Assembly: GCA_963822115.1 (NCBI GenBank)
Contig: CAWGGM010000008.1
Span: 806,001-870,000 of the forward strand
Length of the DNA: 64,000 nucleotides
Direction of reading: 5' to 3'
From: CAWDXG01 sp963822115
Lineage (GTDB): Bacteria > Myxococcota_A > Polyangia > Polyangiales > Polyangiaceae
Shown: one piece after another, positions 33,517 to 42,817 of the stretch
Layout of the letters: each line of letters opens with the position of its first letter
How positions within the stretch are numbered: position 1 is the stretch's first letter
The notes under the pieces: generated by a model
The model's input: only the letters and a program-made list of their open reading frames with translations
Database searches by the model: none
Told to the model about the DNA's origin: nothing
Translations under genes and position numbers: made by a program

Positions 33517-34397
33517 GCTCCACGGCACAACAAGACGTCCCGCGCGGCGTCAGCGTGATCATCCCGGCCCTCGACGAGGAGCGGGGCCTCAGCGCGACAC
33601 TGGCCGCCCTGTCCGATGTGCTCTCCTCGCTGGACCGTCCGTCGGAAATCATCGTCGTGGACGACGGCTCCAAGGACAACACACGTCAGGTCGCCGAAGC
33701 CGCAGACGCCCGTGTCGTCGTGCATCCGACAACCGGCGGCTACGGCCGATCGCTCAAGAGCGGGCTCGCCGAGGCCCGCTACGAGCTGGTCGCGATCACC
33801 GACGCAGACGGCACCTATCCCCTCGCGGAGCTGCCGACCCTGGTGGAGCTGGCCGAGCGTTTCGACATGGTGGTGGGCGCACGCAAGGGGCCGCGCTACC
33901 AGCGCAGCGTCTGGCTTTCGCCGGTCCGGACCACGTTCCTCCTGCTCACCAGCTTCGTCACCGGCAACTGGATCCCCGATCCGAACTCCGGCTTCCGCGT
34001 GTTCCACCGCTCGCAGGTGCTGCCGCTGGTGGACCGGCTCCCGAACGGCTTCTCGTTCACCACAACGACCACCGTCGTGCTGATGCTCGATGGGCGCTTC
34101 ATCCACTTCCACCCGGTCGCGTATGCCCGGCGCGTCGGAAAATCGAAGGTGCGCTTCATCCGCGACGCGTTGCGCGCCGGCCAGGGGCTGGTCGAGGTCA
34201 TCCTCCAGTACAACCCGCTGAAGATGTACATGGTGGTGGCCGTGCTGCCGCTGATCGTCGGTGTGGCGTGCGCGCTCGTGCCGATGGGGCTCGTCGCGCG
34301 CGTGCTCGGCGCAGCGCTGGGGCTGCTTTTCGCGATCCTGGTGATCGCCCTCGGCATGCTGGCCGTGGTGATCTCGCCGCCTCGACGTCCGCGATGA
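33513..34397 (+). CDS. GT2-family membrane glycosyltransferase
   Basis: A 294-aa enzyme. A GT-A fold begins at VSVIIPALDEERGL; the nucleotide site is VVDDGSKDNT and the metal-binding DXD is in ITDADGTYP. Two hydrophobic helices at the C-terminus anchor it in the membrane, as in polyprenyl-phosphate glycosyltransferases such as DPM synthase or GtrB. The TTG start at 33513 overlaps the radical SAM stop (TTGA) and is preceded by GAGG, and the stop overlaps the next gene by ATGA. It probably makes a lipid-linked sugar used by the membrane protein encoded next. Confidence 0.85.
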   Translation: MSSTAQQDVPRGVSVIIPALDEERGLSATLAALSDVLSSLDRPSEIIVVDDGSKDNTRQVAEAADARVVVHPTTGGYGRSLKSGLAEARYELVAITDADGTYPLAELPTLVELAERFDMVVGARKGPRYQRSVWLSPVRTTFLLLTSFVTGNWIPDPNSGFRVFHRSQVLPLVDRLPNGFSFTTTTTVVLMLDGRFIHFHPVAYARRVGKSKVRFIRDALRAGQGLVEVILQYNPLKMYMVVAVLPLIVGVACALVPMGLVARVLGAALGLLFAILVIALGMLAVVISPPRRPR

Positions 34398-36709
34398 CGA
34401 AGCGACATCTGCTCGCGCTGCTCGCTTCCCTGATCGTCCTGTGTTCGACAGCCGTCGCGCTCGCGAGCCAGCCCGTCTTCCGCTCCGGCCAGGACCAGGC
34501 GTTCGTCCAACTGGTCGCGCCGTACAGGCTCAGTCACCCCATCGCCGGCGACGCTGTCCTGTCGAACATCGAGATCCATCCCGACCACGTCGATTTCGAG
34601 ATCAAGCGCGGTAGCGACAAGGGTCCCCAACTGGCCGTGCTGCGGATGAGCGTGGACGACCAGGCAAAGAGCGGCTTCAGCTTCTCGTCCACGCCCGACG
34701 CAGAGAAGCTCGAACCGACGACGCGGAGCGCCCTCGACAAGCTCGAAGCGACCGTGCGCCGGCATGCGGACAAGTCGTTCAGGGCGCGGGTCCTGGCCAT
34801 ACCGGTGACGCTCTCCGGCCCGACGCATCCGACCGGCGGCACCAGCCCGGCGCTGTGGATCCTGGGCGCAGCGCTGATCACGGCCTTGCTGCTTCTGGCA
34901 GCCGGCTTCCGCGGTGCGTCCGGGGCGCGAGAGTCGACCGCCGCGTTCGTCGTCGTCTGCATCGCATCGCTGCTGGCGATCGCGGCCCTGGGATTCTGCG
35001 TTTCCACCCGGGGGCAGGCTCTGGTTCACTGGATGCCGGCGTGGGACAGGGCGGCCTGGCGCGATCGCGCCGTCGCCCGGTTGGCGCTGGCGATCGCGCT
35101 GGGCGGCTTGCTCGCGGCGGGCGTGCGCACGCTCGCCAGGCGCCGCGCTGCTGGAGACTCCGGCTCGACGGCAGGCTGGCGGATGACGCTGCTGCCGGTG
35201 CTCGGTGTCGTTGTGTGGAGCCTGCTCGTCCGGCTGGTGTGGACGCGCACCAACATCCTGACCGACGGCGGCTCCGGGTACCGCCGGTTGATGGACTTCG
35301 TCGGTGGCTACGGCGGCCTGTCGGTGATCGTCGATCTGCTCGCGCCCCACCACATGATGTGGCGCGCTATCCGCGTACCGGTCGTGATGTCCGCGCTGGC
35401 TCCACCGCTCCTGACGGTGTTCGCACAGCAGATCGGGCTGCGCCGACCGATCCCGCTGCTGGCCGGCCTGATGCTGGCATCGATTCCGCTGCACGCCGCG
35501 ATGTTCACCAGCGACTTTCTCGTCGGTCCGCTGCTCTCGCTCGAGCTCGCCGCGCTGTCGCTCGCGGCGTGGGGAGCCAGGACAGAAGAGGATCTCCCGG
35601 TGTTCGCCGGCGCGGCCCTCCTGGCCTACGCCGCGTGGTGCCGACCGGAAGCCGGCATCGTCGGAGCGCCGCTCCTGGCGGTCGCGTGGCCCGTGGTGCG
35701 GAGCTGGCGGCGGCATGCCGTTGCATGGCTGGGCTTCGGCTTCTTCGGCGCCAACATGATCGCGGCGCAGGTAGCCCTGCACGCGCTCGGCCCTACGCCG
35801 TCGCTCTTGCCGGGGTTTCCGTTCAACCACGCAGCCCGCTTCCTCGGCATTCCCGAGGTCGTGCCGTACTGGCTCACGCTCGGAGTGGTGCTCGCCATCG
35901 CGCTCCGCCGCATCGAGCGCCGGCATGCGCTCCTGTTCGCGGTCGGTCTCGTCACGGGAGTATGGCCGCTTGCGGTCCGCCCGATCGTGGACCCGACCGC
36001 GAGCTACATGGAGCTGTTCCGCTACGGCGCCTGGATGCTGCCGTGGCTCACGCTGCTCTCTGCATGTGGGCTCGTCGCGGCCGCGGGGTTCGTCGGGGAG
36101 CGCTTCGGCAACGTGGGGCATGCGGGGCGCGCGCGACGCGTCCGCGTCGCGGTCCTGGCCGCGGCGACGCTGTTCGTGCTGTCGAGCCCCGTGCGCGCCC
36201 GGAGCTACCTCTCACGACAATACGGTCCGCGCAGCGAAGAGCACGTGTTCCGCGAGGCGCTCGATCGCGTTCCTCGAAGCTGCACCTTGATCGTGCCGGA
36301 CGACACGACCGAGCTCCGGCGCCACGGCAACAGCACGATCGAGATCGAAGGGCGCTACCTGGCAATCGCCTGGGAGAAAGCCCAGCGCGCCGGCGGCGCG
36401 CCGCACAAGCTGGTGGGCGTCACCACCTTCCTCGATCAGCTGCATCAGCGCGGCTGGCCGCGCCTGCCCGACGGCAGGCCCGCGTGCTACTGGTTCTTCC
36501 AGGGATCCTACTGCTACACCGGCCCGGATGGCGTTCCCTCGAAGAGCTGCAAGAAGCTCCTGTCCACGGTGCACGGACGGCCCGTATTCGACAGGGAAAT
36601 CAAGTACGTGACCCACCGCTTCGTGACCCGCCCGCGCCTGCACAGGCTCCCGCTGTACGACGCCCATCAACACCTGCGACTCTGGGAACTTTCGGCACCC
36701 CCCGACTGA
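34394..36709 (+). CDS. Large polytopic membrane protein, possible GT-C glycosyltransferase, 771 aa
   Basis: A signal peptide (MTKRHLLALLASLIVLCSTA) leads to an extracytoplasmic domain (about 25-150), then about ten to twelve transmembrane segments to residue 600, and a soluble C-terminal domain with five cysteines. The layout resembles GT-C transferases that take sugars from polyprenyl phosphates, and its coupling by ATGA to a DPM-like GT2 supports this, but no catalytic motif was identified. Loops such as DGGSGYRR and the acidic residue before TSDF might be the active site. Confidence 0.62.
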   Translation: MTKRHLLALLASLIVLCSTAVALASQPVFRSGQDQAFVQLVAPYRLSHPIAGDAVLSNIEIHPDHVDFEIKRGSDKGPQLAVLRMSVDDQAKSGFSFSSTPDAEKLEPTTRSALDKLEATVRRHADKSFRARVLAIPVTLSGPTHPTGGTSPALWILGAALITALLLLAAGFRGASGARESTAAFVVVCIASLLAIAALGFCVSTRGQALVHWMPAWDRAAWRDRAVARLALAIALGGLLAAGVRTLARRRAAGDSGSTAGWRMTLLPVLGVVVWSLLVRLVWTRTNILTDGGSGYRRLMDFVGGYGGLSVIVDLLAPHHMMWRAIRVPVVMSALAPPLLTVFAQQIGLRRPIPLLAGLMLASIPLHAAMFTSDFLVGPLLSLELAALSLAAWGARTEEDLPVFAGAALLAYAAWCRPEAGIVGAPLLAVAWPVVRSWRRHAVAWLGFGFFGANMIAAQVALHALGPTPSLLPGFPFNHAARFLGIPEVVPYWLTLGVVLAIALRRIERRHALLFAVGLVTGVWPLAVRPIVDPTASYMELFRYGAWMLPWLTLLSACGLVAAAGFVGERFGNVGHAGRARRVRVAVLAAATLFVLSSPVRARSYLSRQYGPRSEEHVFREALDRVPRSCTLIVPDDTTELRRHGNSTIEIEGRYLAIAWEKAQRAGGAPHKLVGVTTFLDQLHQRGWPRLPDGRPACYWFFQGSYCYTGPDGVPSKSCKKLLSTVHGRPVFDREIKYVTHRFVTRPRLHRLPLYDAHQHLRLWELSAPPD

Positions 36710-36718
36710 GCCCCAACC

Positions 36719-38578
36719 ATGTGCGGAATCGCCGGCATCCTGTCTCTCGACGGCCGCCCGCTCGACGCGGGCGTGGCGGAGCGCATGGCTGCGACGCTCG
36801 CCCGTCGTGGTCCCAACGGTTCTGCCGTGCACGTCGAGCCAGGGCTGTGTCTTTCGCACACGCGCCTGGCGATCGTCGACGTCGCCGGAGGCGCGCAGCC
36901 CATGCGCACCGGGGACGGGCTCGTGATGATCGCCAACGCGGAGATCTACAACCACCGCGAGCTCAGAAAGGAGCTGGAGCAGCACGGGCAGGTCTTCCAC
37001 TCGCGCTGCGACGTGGAAGTGATCCTGCACGGCTACCGCGTGTGGGGCGACGCGATCGCCGAGCGACTCCAGGGCATGTTCGCCTTCGCGATCTGGGACC
37101 CTGCCGCGCGACGCCTGCTGCTCGCGCGCGATCGCCTGGGGCAGAAGCCGCTCTACTACGTCCACGACGGTAGGCGTCTGGTCTTCGCCTCGGAACCGAA
37201 GGCGATCCTGACGGCCCTGGGCGAAAAGCCCGGTCTCGATCCCGAAGCGCTGGCTCGCTATCTGCTGTTCGACTTCGTCCCGACGCCGCGGGCGATCTTC
37301 CAGGGCATGAACAAGCTGCCCGCCGCCCACACGCTCGCGGTCTCGGAGCGGGAGCCGGCACCGACCCTTGGCCGCTACTGGCAGCTGCCGCACGCGGAGC
37401 CGGGCGCACTGCACGCGGCAAACATCGAGCGTGAGATCGCCGAGCGCTTCGACCGCGCCGTCGAGCGGCGTCTGATGAGCGACGTGCCGGTCGGTCTGCT
37501 CTTGTCGGGCGGTTTCGACTCTGCGGTTGTCGGCGCTTCTCTGGCTCGCTCTGGCGTCCAGCTCGAGAGTTTCAGCCTCGGCTTCGATCACCCGGACTTC
37601 GACGAGACGGAATCCGCACAACAGACCGCCCGCTTTCTCGGTACCCGACACCACCAGCAGCACTTCAGCGTCGCCACGTTCCGCGACGCCGTACCGGACG
37701 TGATCTCGTACCTGGACGAGCCGTTCGCGGACCCCTCCCTGTTCGCCGTGCACGCGCTCTCGCGTTACATGTCCGGCCACGTCAAGGTCGCGCTGGGCGG
37801 CGACGGCGCCGACGAGCTGTTCGGCGGCTACGACGTATTCATCGCGGCAAAGCTGAATCGCTGGACGCAGGCGCTCTCGCCGCTCAGGCGGCGCGCAGCC
37901 CAGCTTGCCAGCCGCACGCTGGCCGCTCGCGAGCACCACTTCAGCATGGACTTCCGCCTGGCCCAGTACGCGCGGGCGCTGGACTTCCCGCCCGCACTAC
38001 GCGGCCTGGCCTACACGCTCGACCTCGGGCAGGACGATCTGGCGCGGCTATCGCCTGCTCTAGCCGGCGTGTCCGATCCGCTGAGCGAGGCGCGCGACGC
38101 CGCCGGCCCCTGCGACGACGAGCTCGAGGCCACGTTCCGCGCCTACGAGCGCTTGTTTCTCGAGTCGGACATCCTGCCCAAGATCGACCGCGCCGGCATG
38201 GCGCACGGACTGGAGATCCGCAGCCCCTTCTTCGACCACGAGCTGGTGGAGTACGCGGCGGCGCTGCCGGGGTCGTACAAGGTGCGCGGGCTGAGCGGCA
38301 AGTGGGCACTCAAGCACGCACTGGGCGCCCGCCTGCCGCGCTCCGTCACGCGCCGCGCCAAGCGCGGGTTTTCGCTGCCCATCGTCAAGTGGATCAACGG
38401 CGACCTCCGCGGCTGGTTCGACCAAGTCCTGCTCGACCCGTCGTCCTGGTCCGACGGCTTCATCGAGCGCGCCGAGGTCGCGCGACTGCTCGAGCTGCAT
38501 CGCAGCGGCCGCCAGAACCTGCGCAAGCCGCTCTGGAACCTGACCCTGCTCGCGCTGTGGAAGAACGCCTGGACCTGA
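36719..38578 (+). CDS. asnB: Asparagine synthetase-type glutamine amidotransferase
   Basis: A 619-aa AsnB-type enzyme. Cys2 (MCGIAG) is the glutaminase nucleophile, with the N-terminal Ntn domain to about residue 200; the synthetase domain has the pyrophosphate motif SGGFDS near residue 262 and GGDGADELFGGYD. It starts 9 bp after the membrane protein gene and so belongs to the same transcription unit. In glycan and natural-product clusters such enzymes amidate uronic acids or peptide carboxylates rather than making free Asn; that is the preferred reading here. Confidence 0.9.
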   Translation: MCGIAGILSLDGRPLDAGVAERMAATLARRGPNGSAVHVEPGLCLSHTRLAIVDVAGGAQPMRTGDGLVMIANAEIYNHRELRKELEQHGQVFHSRCDVEVILHGYRVWGDAIAERLQGMFAFAIWDPAARRLLLARDRLGQKPLYYVHDGRRLVFASEPKAILTALGEKPGLDPEALARYLLFDFVPTPRAIFQGMNKLPAAHTLAVSEREPAPTLGRYWQLPHAEPGALHAANIEREIAERFDRAVERRLMSDVPVGLLLSGGFDSAVVGASLARSGVQLESFSLGFDHPDFDETESAQQTARFLGTRHHQQHFSVATFRDAVPDVISYLDEPFADPSLFAVHALSRYMSGHVKVALGGDGADELFGGYDVFIAAKLNRWTQALSPLRRRAAQLASRTLAAREHHFSMDFRLAQYARALDFPPALRGLAYTLDLGQDDLARLSPALAGVSDPLSEARDAAGPCDDELEATFRAYERLFLESDILPKIDRAGMAHGLEIRSPFFDHELVEYAAALPGSYKVRGLSGKWALKHALGARLPRSVTRRAKRGFSLPIVKWINGDLRGWFDQVLLDPSSWSDGFIERAEVARLLELHRSGRQNLRKPLWNLTLLALWKNAWT

Positions 38579-38580
38579 CG

Positions 38581-38601
38581 CGGCGCGCTTTTCATGCGCC
38601 G
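38581..38601. terminator. Short hairpin between convergent asnB and kinase genes
   Basis: CGGCGC (38581-38586) and GCGCCG (38596-38601) form a 6-bp stem around a 9-nt loop with TTTT in it. It lies between two convergent stop codons 25 bp apart and could serve both, but no U-tract follows. Confidence 0.35.
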
Positions 38602-38603
38602 GG

Positions 38604-39965
38604 TCAATCGTGCATGTGCCGGCGCCGCGCCGTGTGGCGCCGAATGTTGATCCAGCGCAGCGTCGGGTAGGCGCCGAGCAGCGTGCCCGCCACCAGGAAC
38701 AGCCACCACGGCACGTGCACCCAGCTGGCTGCGTACAGGGCCATGCCCACGCCGAACAGCCACCCCGACCCCACCCACAGGTCGACGTTGACCACGCGCA
38801 GGTGCCCGAACGACGGATCGCGCGAGATGTAGAAGCGCGTTGCGCGCCTCACCAGCGACGCGTTCTCCGCCCGTGGCGTGCGCCCGTCGATGACCGCCTC
38901 GACGTCCTCGGCAAGCGCGCGGACACAGTCGTAGCGCTCGGCCGGGTCGAGCATCATCGCCTTGTCGACCACGGCCGACAGCGACGACGAGATCCCCGGC
39001 ACGTGCTCGTCGAGTGGCGGATACTGCCCGGCTAGCGCCTGCACCAGGATCGCGCCGGGCGTCGGGCCATCGTACGGGCGCACGAGCGAGACGAGCTCGT
39101 ACAGGATGACTCCGAGCGTGTAGACGTCGGAGCGGGCATCCAGCTGCTCGCCACGCGCCTGTTCCGGGGACATGTACTCGGGCGTGCCCGCGCTGCTGTC
39201 GACCATGCCGGTGGGCATGACCGCCTTGAGCTGCTCGCCGCTGTCTCCAGGTAGCGGCACCGCCAGGCCCCAATCCATCAAGAGCACTTCGCCGTGCTCG
39301 CCGAGCATCACGTTGGCCGGCTTCAGGTCGCGGTGCAGCACGCCACGCGAGTGCGCAAACGTGATCGCATTGCACAGCTGCAGAAACAACCTGAGCCGGC
39401 GCGGCAGCGGCAGATCACGTTCAAGCTCCTCGTCGCCCGCCGAGAGACGCTCGATCACCTTGTCCAGCGAGGTGCCGTTCACCCGCTGCATCGTGAAGTA
39501 GAGCTGGGCGTCTTCCGTGACGCCCAGGTCGTGCACCGGCACGATGTTCGGATGATCCAGATGGGCGCTGACCCGCGCTTCCCACAGGAACTGACTGACC
39601 AGTGCGGGGCGCGCGCTGAGCTCCGGATGCATGTGCTTCACCGCCAGGTCCCGCATCAGGTCGGCGTCCCACACCAGCTCGACCCGCCCCATCCCGCCCT
39701 CGCCCAGCACGCCCCGCGGCCGGTAGCGCGCTCGCGAGTGCGTGGGTTTCCCGGCCGTTTCGGCTTCTTCTGCCGGCGCTACGAGCGTCGCCGCGTCACT
39801 GTCCGTGGCTCGCGCCGAGACCTGCGTCGGAGCCTTCTCAGCCTCTACCGCGAGCGTCGGAGCGCTGGCCGGATCGGCCTTGAGCAACGTCGGCGGATCC
39901 GCCAGGTTTCCGCCCACCGCGAGAACCGTGCTCGCCGCCCCCAACATGCCGCGCCGCTCGGTCAT
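38604..39965 (-). CDS. Membrane Ser/Thr protein kinase (PknB-like)
   Basis: A 453-aa kinase. After about 85 disordered residues the catalytic domain shows the Gly loop GEGGMG, the Lys in AVKHM, the loop HRDLKPAN, DWG in place of DFG (frequent in myxobacterial kinases) and the activation segment end GTPEYMSPEQ. Two hydrophobic helices near residues 395-435 anchor it, with no periplasmic sensor. TACGAT lies 8 nt before the ATG and there is no Shine-Dalgarno sequence, so a nearly leaderless mRNA is likely. It is divergent from the TMTC-like gene across about 85 bp. Confidence 0.9.
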   Translation of the reverse strand: MTERRGMLGAASTVLAVGGNLADPPTLLKADPASAPTLAVEAEKAPTQVSARATDSDAATLVAPAEEAETAGKPTHSRARYRPRGVLGEGGMGRVELVWDADLMRDLAVKHMHPELSARPALVSQFLWEARVSAHLDHPNIVPVHDLGVTEDAQLYFTMQRVNGTSLDKVIERLSAGDEELERDLPLPRRLRLFLQLCNAITFAHSRGVLHRDLKPANVMLGEHGEVLLMDWGLAVPLPGDSGEQLKAVMPTGMVDSSAGTPEYMSPEQARGEQLDARSDVYTLGVILYELVSLVRPYDGPTPGAILVQALAGQYPPLDEHVPGISSSLSAVVDKAMMLDPAERYDCVRALAEDVEAVIDGRTPRAENASLVRRATRFYISRDPSFGHLRVVNVDLWVGSGWLFGVGMALYAASWVHVPWWLFLVAGTLLGAYPTLRWINIRRHTARRRHMHD

Positions 39966-40050
39966 TGTCGTCGATCGTAGCGCATCCGCCGCGGGCGCGT
40001 CACGCGATGGCCCGTGCGCTCCGGCGTGATTGCTTCTATCGTCCGGGATC

Positions 40051-41694
40051 TTGCAGCTGCCGACCCCCGACCGCCGCTACCGCTACCTCGCCGTGCTGCT
40101 CGGCGTGGTGGTCGTACTGGTGTACCTCCCGTCGCTGTCGGGCGGCTTCTTGAACCTGGATGACCCGTGGCTCATCGAGCACAACGCGCTGCTCGTGGGC
40201 GGCGGGCATGCGCTGGGTCGCATCTGGTTCGATCTGACACGCAGCACCCGCCTCGAGCTCGGCGCCGAGTACCTGCCGCTGCGCGACATGAACCTGTGGC
40301 TCGAGGCGCACCTGTGGGGCCTCCGTCCCGAGGCGCTGCGCGCCAGCCAGCTCGTGCTGTATCTCGGCGCCGTGTTCCTGGTGCGTGGCGCGCTCCACCG
40401 CACGCTCGCCGACCGCCGCATAGCCGAAGTCGCCGCGTGGGTGTTCGCGCTGCATCCCGTGCACGTCGAGTCCGTCGCCTGGCTCGCGGGGCGCAAGGAC
40501 GTGCTGGCGCTGCTCTTCGTTGGCGGGGCTCTGTTCGCCCACGCCGGCCGCTCCAAGCATAGGCTGTGGCTGGTCCCGCTGCTGCTGGTGTGTGCGGCCC
40601 TGTCGAAGTCGATGGCCGTCATCGGCGTGGGGCTGCTACTGGCGCAGGATCTGCTCGCAGGTCGCCGCCCGGACGCGCGCATCTACGCGTTCTCTCTGCT
40701 CGGCGCGATCGGCGTGCTCGCCATCGACCTGCACGTCGGCCACCTCGTCGGCATGGTGCAGAAACCTCCCGGCGGCAGCCGCCTGGCGACGGCCATGACC
40801 ATGGGCCCGGTGTGGCTCCGCTATCTGGCCGTGCTGTCGTGGCCACCGCTGTGCAGCATCGTCCACGACGTGCCCATCCACACCTCGTGGACGGCCGAGG
40901 GCGTCGCCGGCTACCTGCTGCTCGCCGGCTGGCTTGGAGCGGGGCTCTGGCTGTGGCGCCAGAAGAAGAGCCCGCTCTGCCTCGTCACCTTCCTGTGGTT
41001 CTTCGTCCCGCTGCTTCCGGTCAGCCAGGTGCTGTTTCCGCTCCAGAACCTGATGGCCGACCGCTACCTGATCTTGTCGGTGATGGCGCCGGCGCTCGCG
41101 CTCGGAGCCTTCGCCGCGCGCTTCCACAGGCCGGCAACGCTGGCTGCGCTGGGCTGCATCACTGCGCTCGCGGCCTTCGCGGCCCAGCGCGCCTCGCTGT
41201 TCGCGTACAGCGAGTACGTGTTCGCCGATGCCACCGAAAAGACCCGCACCTCGACGCTCGCGCCCTACCAGCTCGGCATGGCGCTCATCGAATGGCGCCA
41301 GCGCGACAAGGCCGAGTTGGCCTTCGAGGAGGTGCTCAGGCGAGCGGGCGACCGACCCACCGAAGCCGCGCGCCGCGCCACCAACAACCTGATTGTCATC
41401 CTGGCGCACAAGCATGATCTCGGACAAGCCGAGCAGCTGCTGCGGCGGGGCCGGAAGCTGTGGCCCGACGATCCCGAGATACTGGGCAACCTGGCGGAGA
41501 TCGTCGCCCGCCGCGGCCGGAAGGCCGAGGCGCGGCGGCTCTTCGACGAGCTGGTGCGGCGCTTCCCCGACAACAAACGGGCGATCAGGAGCTACACGCA
41601 CCGCTACGGGCACCCGCCACCTCGACAGCCCGCACCCAGCGGGGTTAATACTCCCCCCCAAGTCCCCGCGCACAGGGAGGAACCGAAACCATGA
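40051..41694 (+). CDS. TMTC-like membrane protein with C-terminal TPR repeats
   Basis: A 547-aa protein with about ten transmembrane helices followed by about three TPR units (from residue 405). HPVHVESVAWLAGRKD is the signature of the TMTC/DUF1736 group, GT-C-type O-mannosyltransferases in animals and uncharacterised in bacteria. GGFLNLDDPWLI carries the acidic pair expected in the first extracytoplasmic loop. TATCGT lies 8 nt before the TTG at 40051, so this start is preferred to the TTG at 40030. Its stop overlaps ilvE by ATGA. Confidence 0.78.
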   Translation: MQLPTPDRRYRYLAVLLGVVVVLVYLPSLSGGFLNLDDPWLIEHNALLVGGGHALGRIWFDLTRSTRLELGAEYLPLRDMNLWLEAHLWGLRPEALRASQLVLYLGAVFLVRGALHRTLADRRIAEVAAWVFALHPVHVESVAWLAGRKDVLALLFVGGALFAHAGRSKHRLWLVPLLLVCAALSKSMAVIGVGLLLAQDLLAGRRPDARIYAFSLLGAIGVLAIDLHVGHLVGMVQKPPGGSRLATAMTMGPVWLRYLAVLSWPPLCSIVHDVPIHTSWTAEGVAGYLLLAGWLGAGLWLWRQKKSPLCLVTFLWFFVPLLPVSQVLFPLQNLMADRYLILSVMAPALALGAFAARFHRPATLAALGCITALAAFAAQRASLFAYSEYVFADATEKTRTSTLAPYQLGMALIEWRQRDKAELAFEEVLRRAGDRPTEAARRATNNLIVILAHKHDLGQAEQLLRRGRKLWPDDPEILGNLAEIVARRGRKAEARRLFDELVRRFPDNKRAIRSYTHRYGHPPPRQPAPSGVNTPPQVPAHREEPKP

Positions 41695-42689
41695 CTCCAC
41701 CGCTCGAAGCCGAATGGCCTAGCTTCCACGGCGTCCCTGAAGAAGAGAACCTGGCGCTCTCGCGCCCGCAGGGTCAGGAGCTCGCCAAGTGGATCTGGTG
41801 GGACGGAGAGATCCGCGAAGCCGAAGCGCAGAGCGTACACTACTACTCCAACGCGCTGCACTACGGCACCGCCGTCTTCGAAGGCATCCGCGCCTACCCG
41901 ACGGACAGCGGCCCGATCCTGTTCCGCCTGCGCGATCACATCGACCGCCTGCTCGCGTCCGCGTCGCTGTACGGCATGAAGCTGCCGTACACCGGCGACC
42001 AGCTGTTCCAGGCCGCCATCGACGTCACGCGCAAGAACGAGATCGAAAATGGCTACCTGCGCCCGCTCGCCTTCTTCGGCCGCGGCCCCATCGATCTGAA
42101 GCCCAAGCGCGAGTGCGACGTGCGCGTGTTCATCGCTGCGCGCGGTCTCGGCAGCTTCCTGGGGGAAAACGCGCTCAAGAACGGCATCCGCGTCACCGTC
42201 TCCAGCTGGCGTAAGTTCCACCACACCATGTTGCCGACCATGGCCAAGGCCAGCGGCCACTACGCCAACAGCGTGCTGGCTGCGCACGAGGCGCTGGACC
42301 GCGGCTTCGACGATGCCATCCTGCTCAACCAGGACGGCACCGTCGCCAACGCCACCGGTGAGAACATCTTCTTCGTCAAGAACGGCACGCTCTTCACCAA
42401 CGACGAAAGCTCGTCCATCGTGCCCGGCATCACGCGCGACTGCGTCCTGACCATCGCGCGCGAGAACAACGTGCCGGTCACCATCCGCCCTTTCACCCGC
42501 GAGGAGCTGATGCGCGCCGACGAGGTGTTCCTCACGGGCACCGCCGCCGAGGTCACGCCCGTCCGCGAGATCGACGGCCACGAGCTGTCGACGGGCAAGC
42601 GCACCTTCGGCGCCCTGTTCCAGCGCGCCTACCTGCGCGCCGCCACCGGCAAGGACGAACACCACAAGGACTGGCTCGCCCCGGTCTGA
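41691..42689 (+). CDS. ilvE: Branched-chain amino acid aminotransferase
   Basis: A 332-aa fold-type IV PLP enzyme that interconverts Val, Leu and Ile with their 2-oxoacids. Features: YYSNALHYGTAVFEGIRAY near residue 50, the Schiff-base Lys in MAKASGHYANS (about residue 186), GTVANATGENIFFV and the phosphate-binding SIVPGITRD. It has a strong GGGAGGAA ribosome binding site and overlaps the TMTC-like gene by four bases, an unusual partner. Branched-chain oxoacids feed iso-fatty acids, which are abundant in myxobacteria. Confidence 0.93.
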   Translation: MTPPLEAEWPSFHGVPEEENLALSRPQGQELAKWIWWDGEIREAEAQSVHYYSNALHYGTAVFEGIRAYPTDSGPILFRLRDHIDRLLASASLYGMKLPYTGDQLFQAAIDVTRKNEIENGYLRPLAFFGRGPIDLKPKRECDVRVFIAARGLGSFLGENALKNGIRVTVSSWRKFHHTMLPTMAKASGHYANSVLAAHEALDRGFDDAILLNQDGTVANATGENIFFVKNGTLFTNDESSSIVPGITRDCVLTIARENNVPVTIRPFTREELMRADEVFLTGTAAEVTPVREIDGHELSTGKRTFGALFQRAYLRAATGKDEHHKDWLAPV

Positions 42690-42817
42690 ACCGACGCCTC
42701 CCCTCTTTTTCCGATCGGGCGCACCCAACCAGGTACCAGAGCAGGCGCACGCCATCCGACGCTGCAGCCCGCTTTCGTGAGGCGTGCGCGTGCCCCCAAC
42801 GCTGCGCGCTCGACCCG

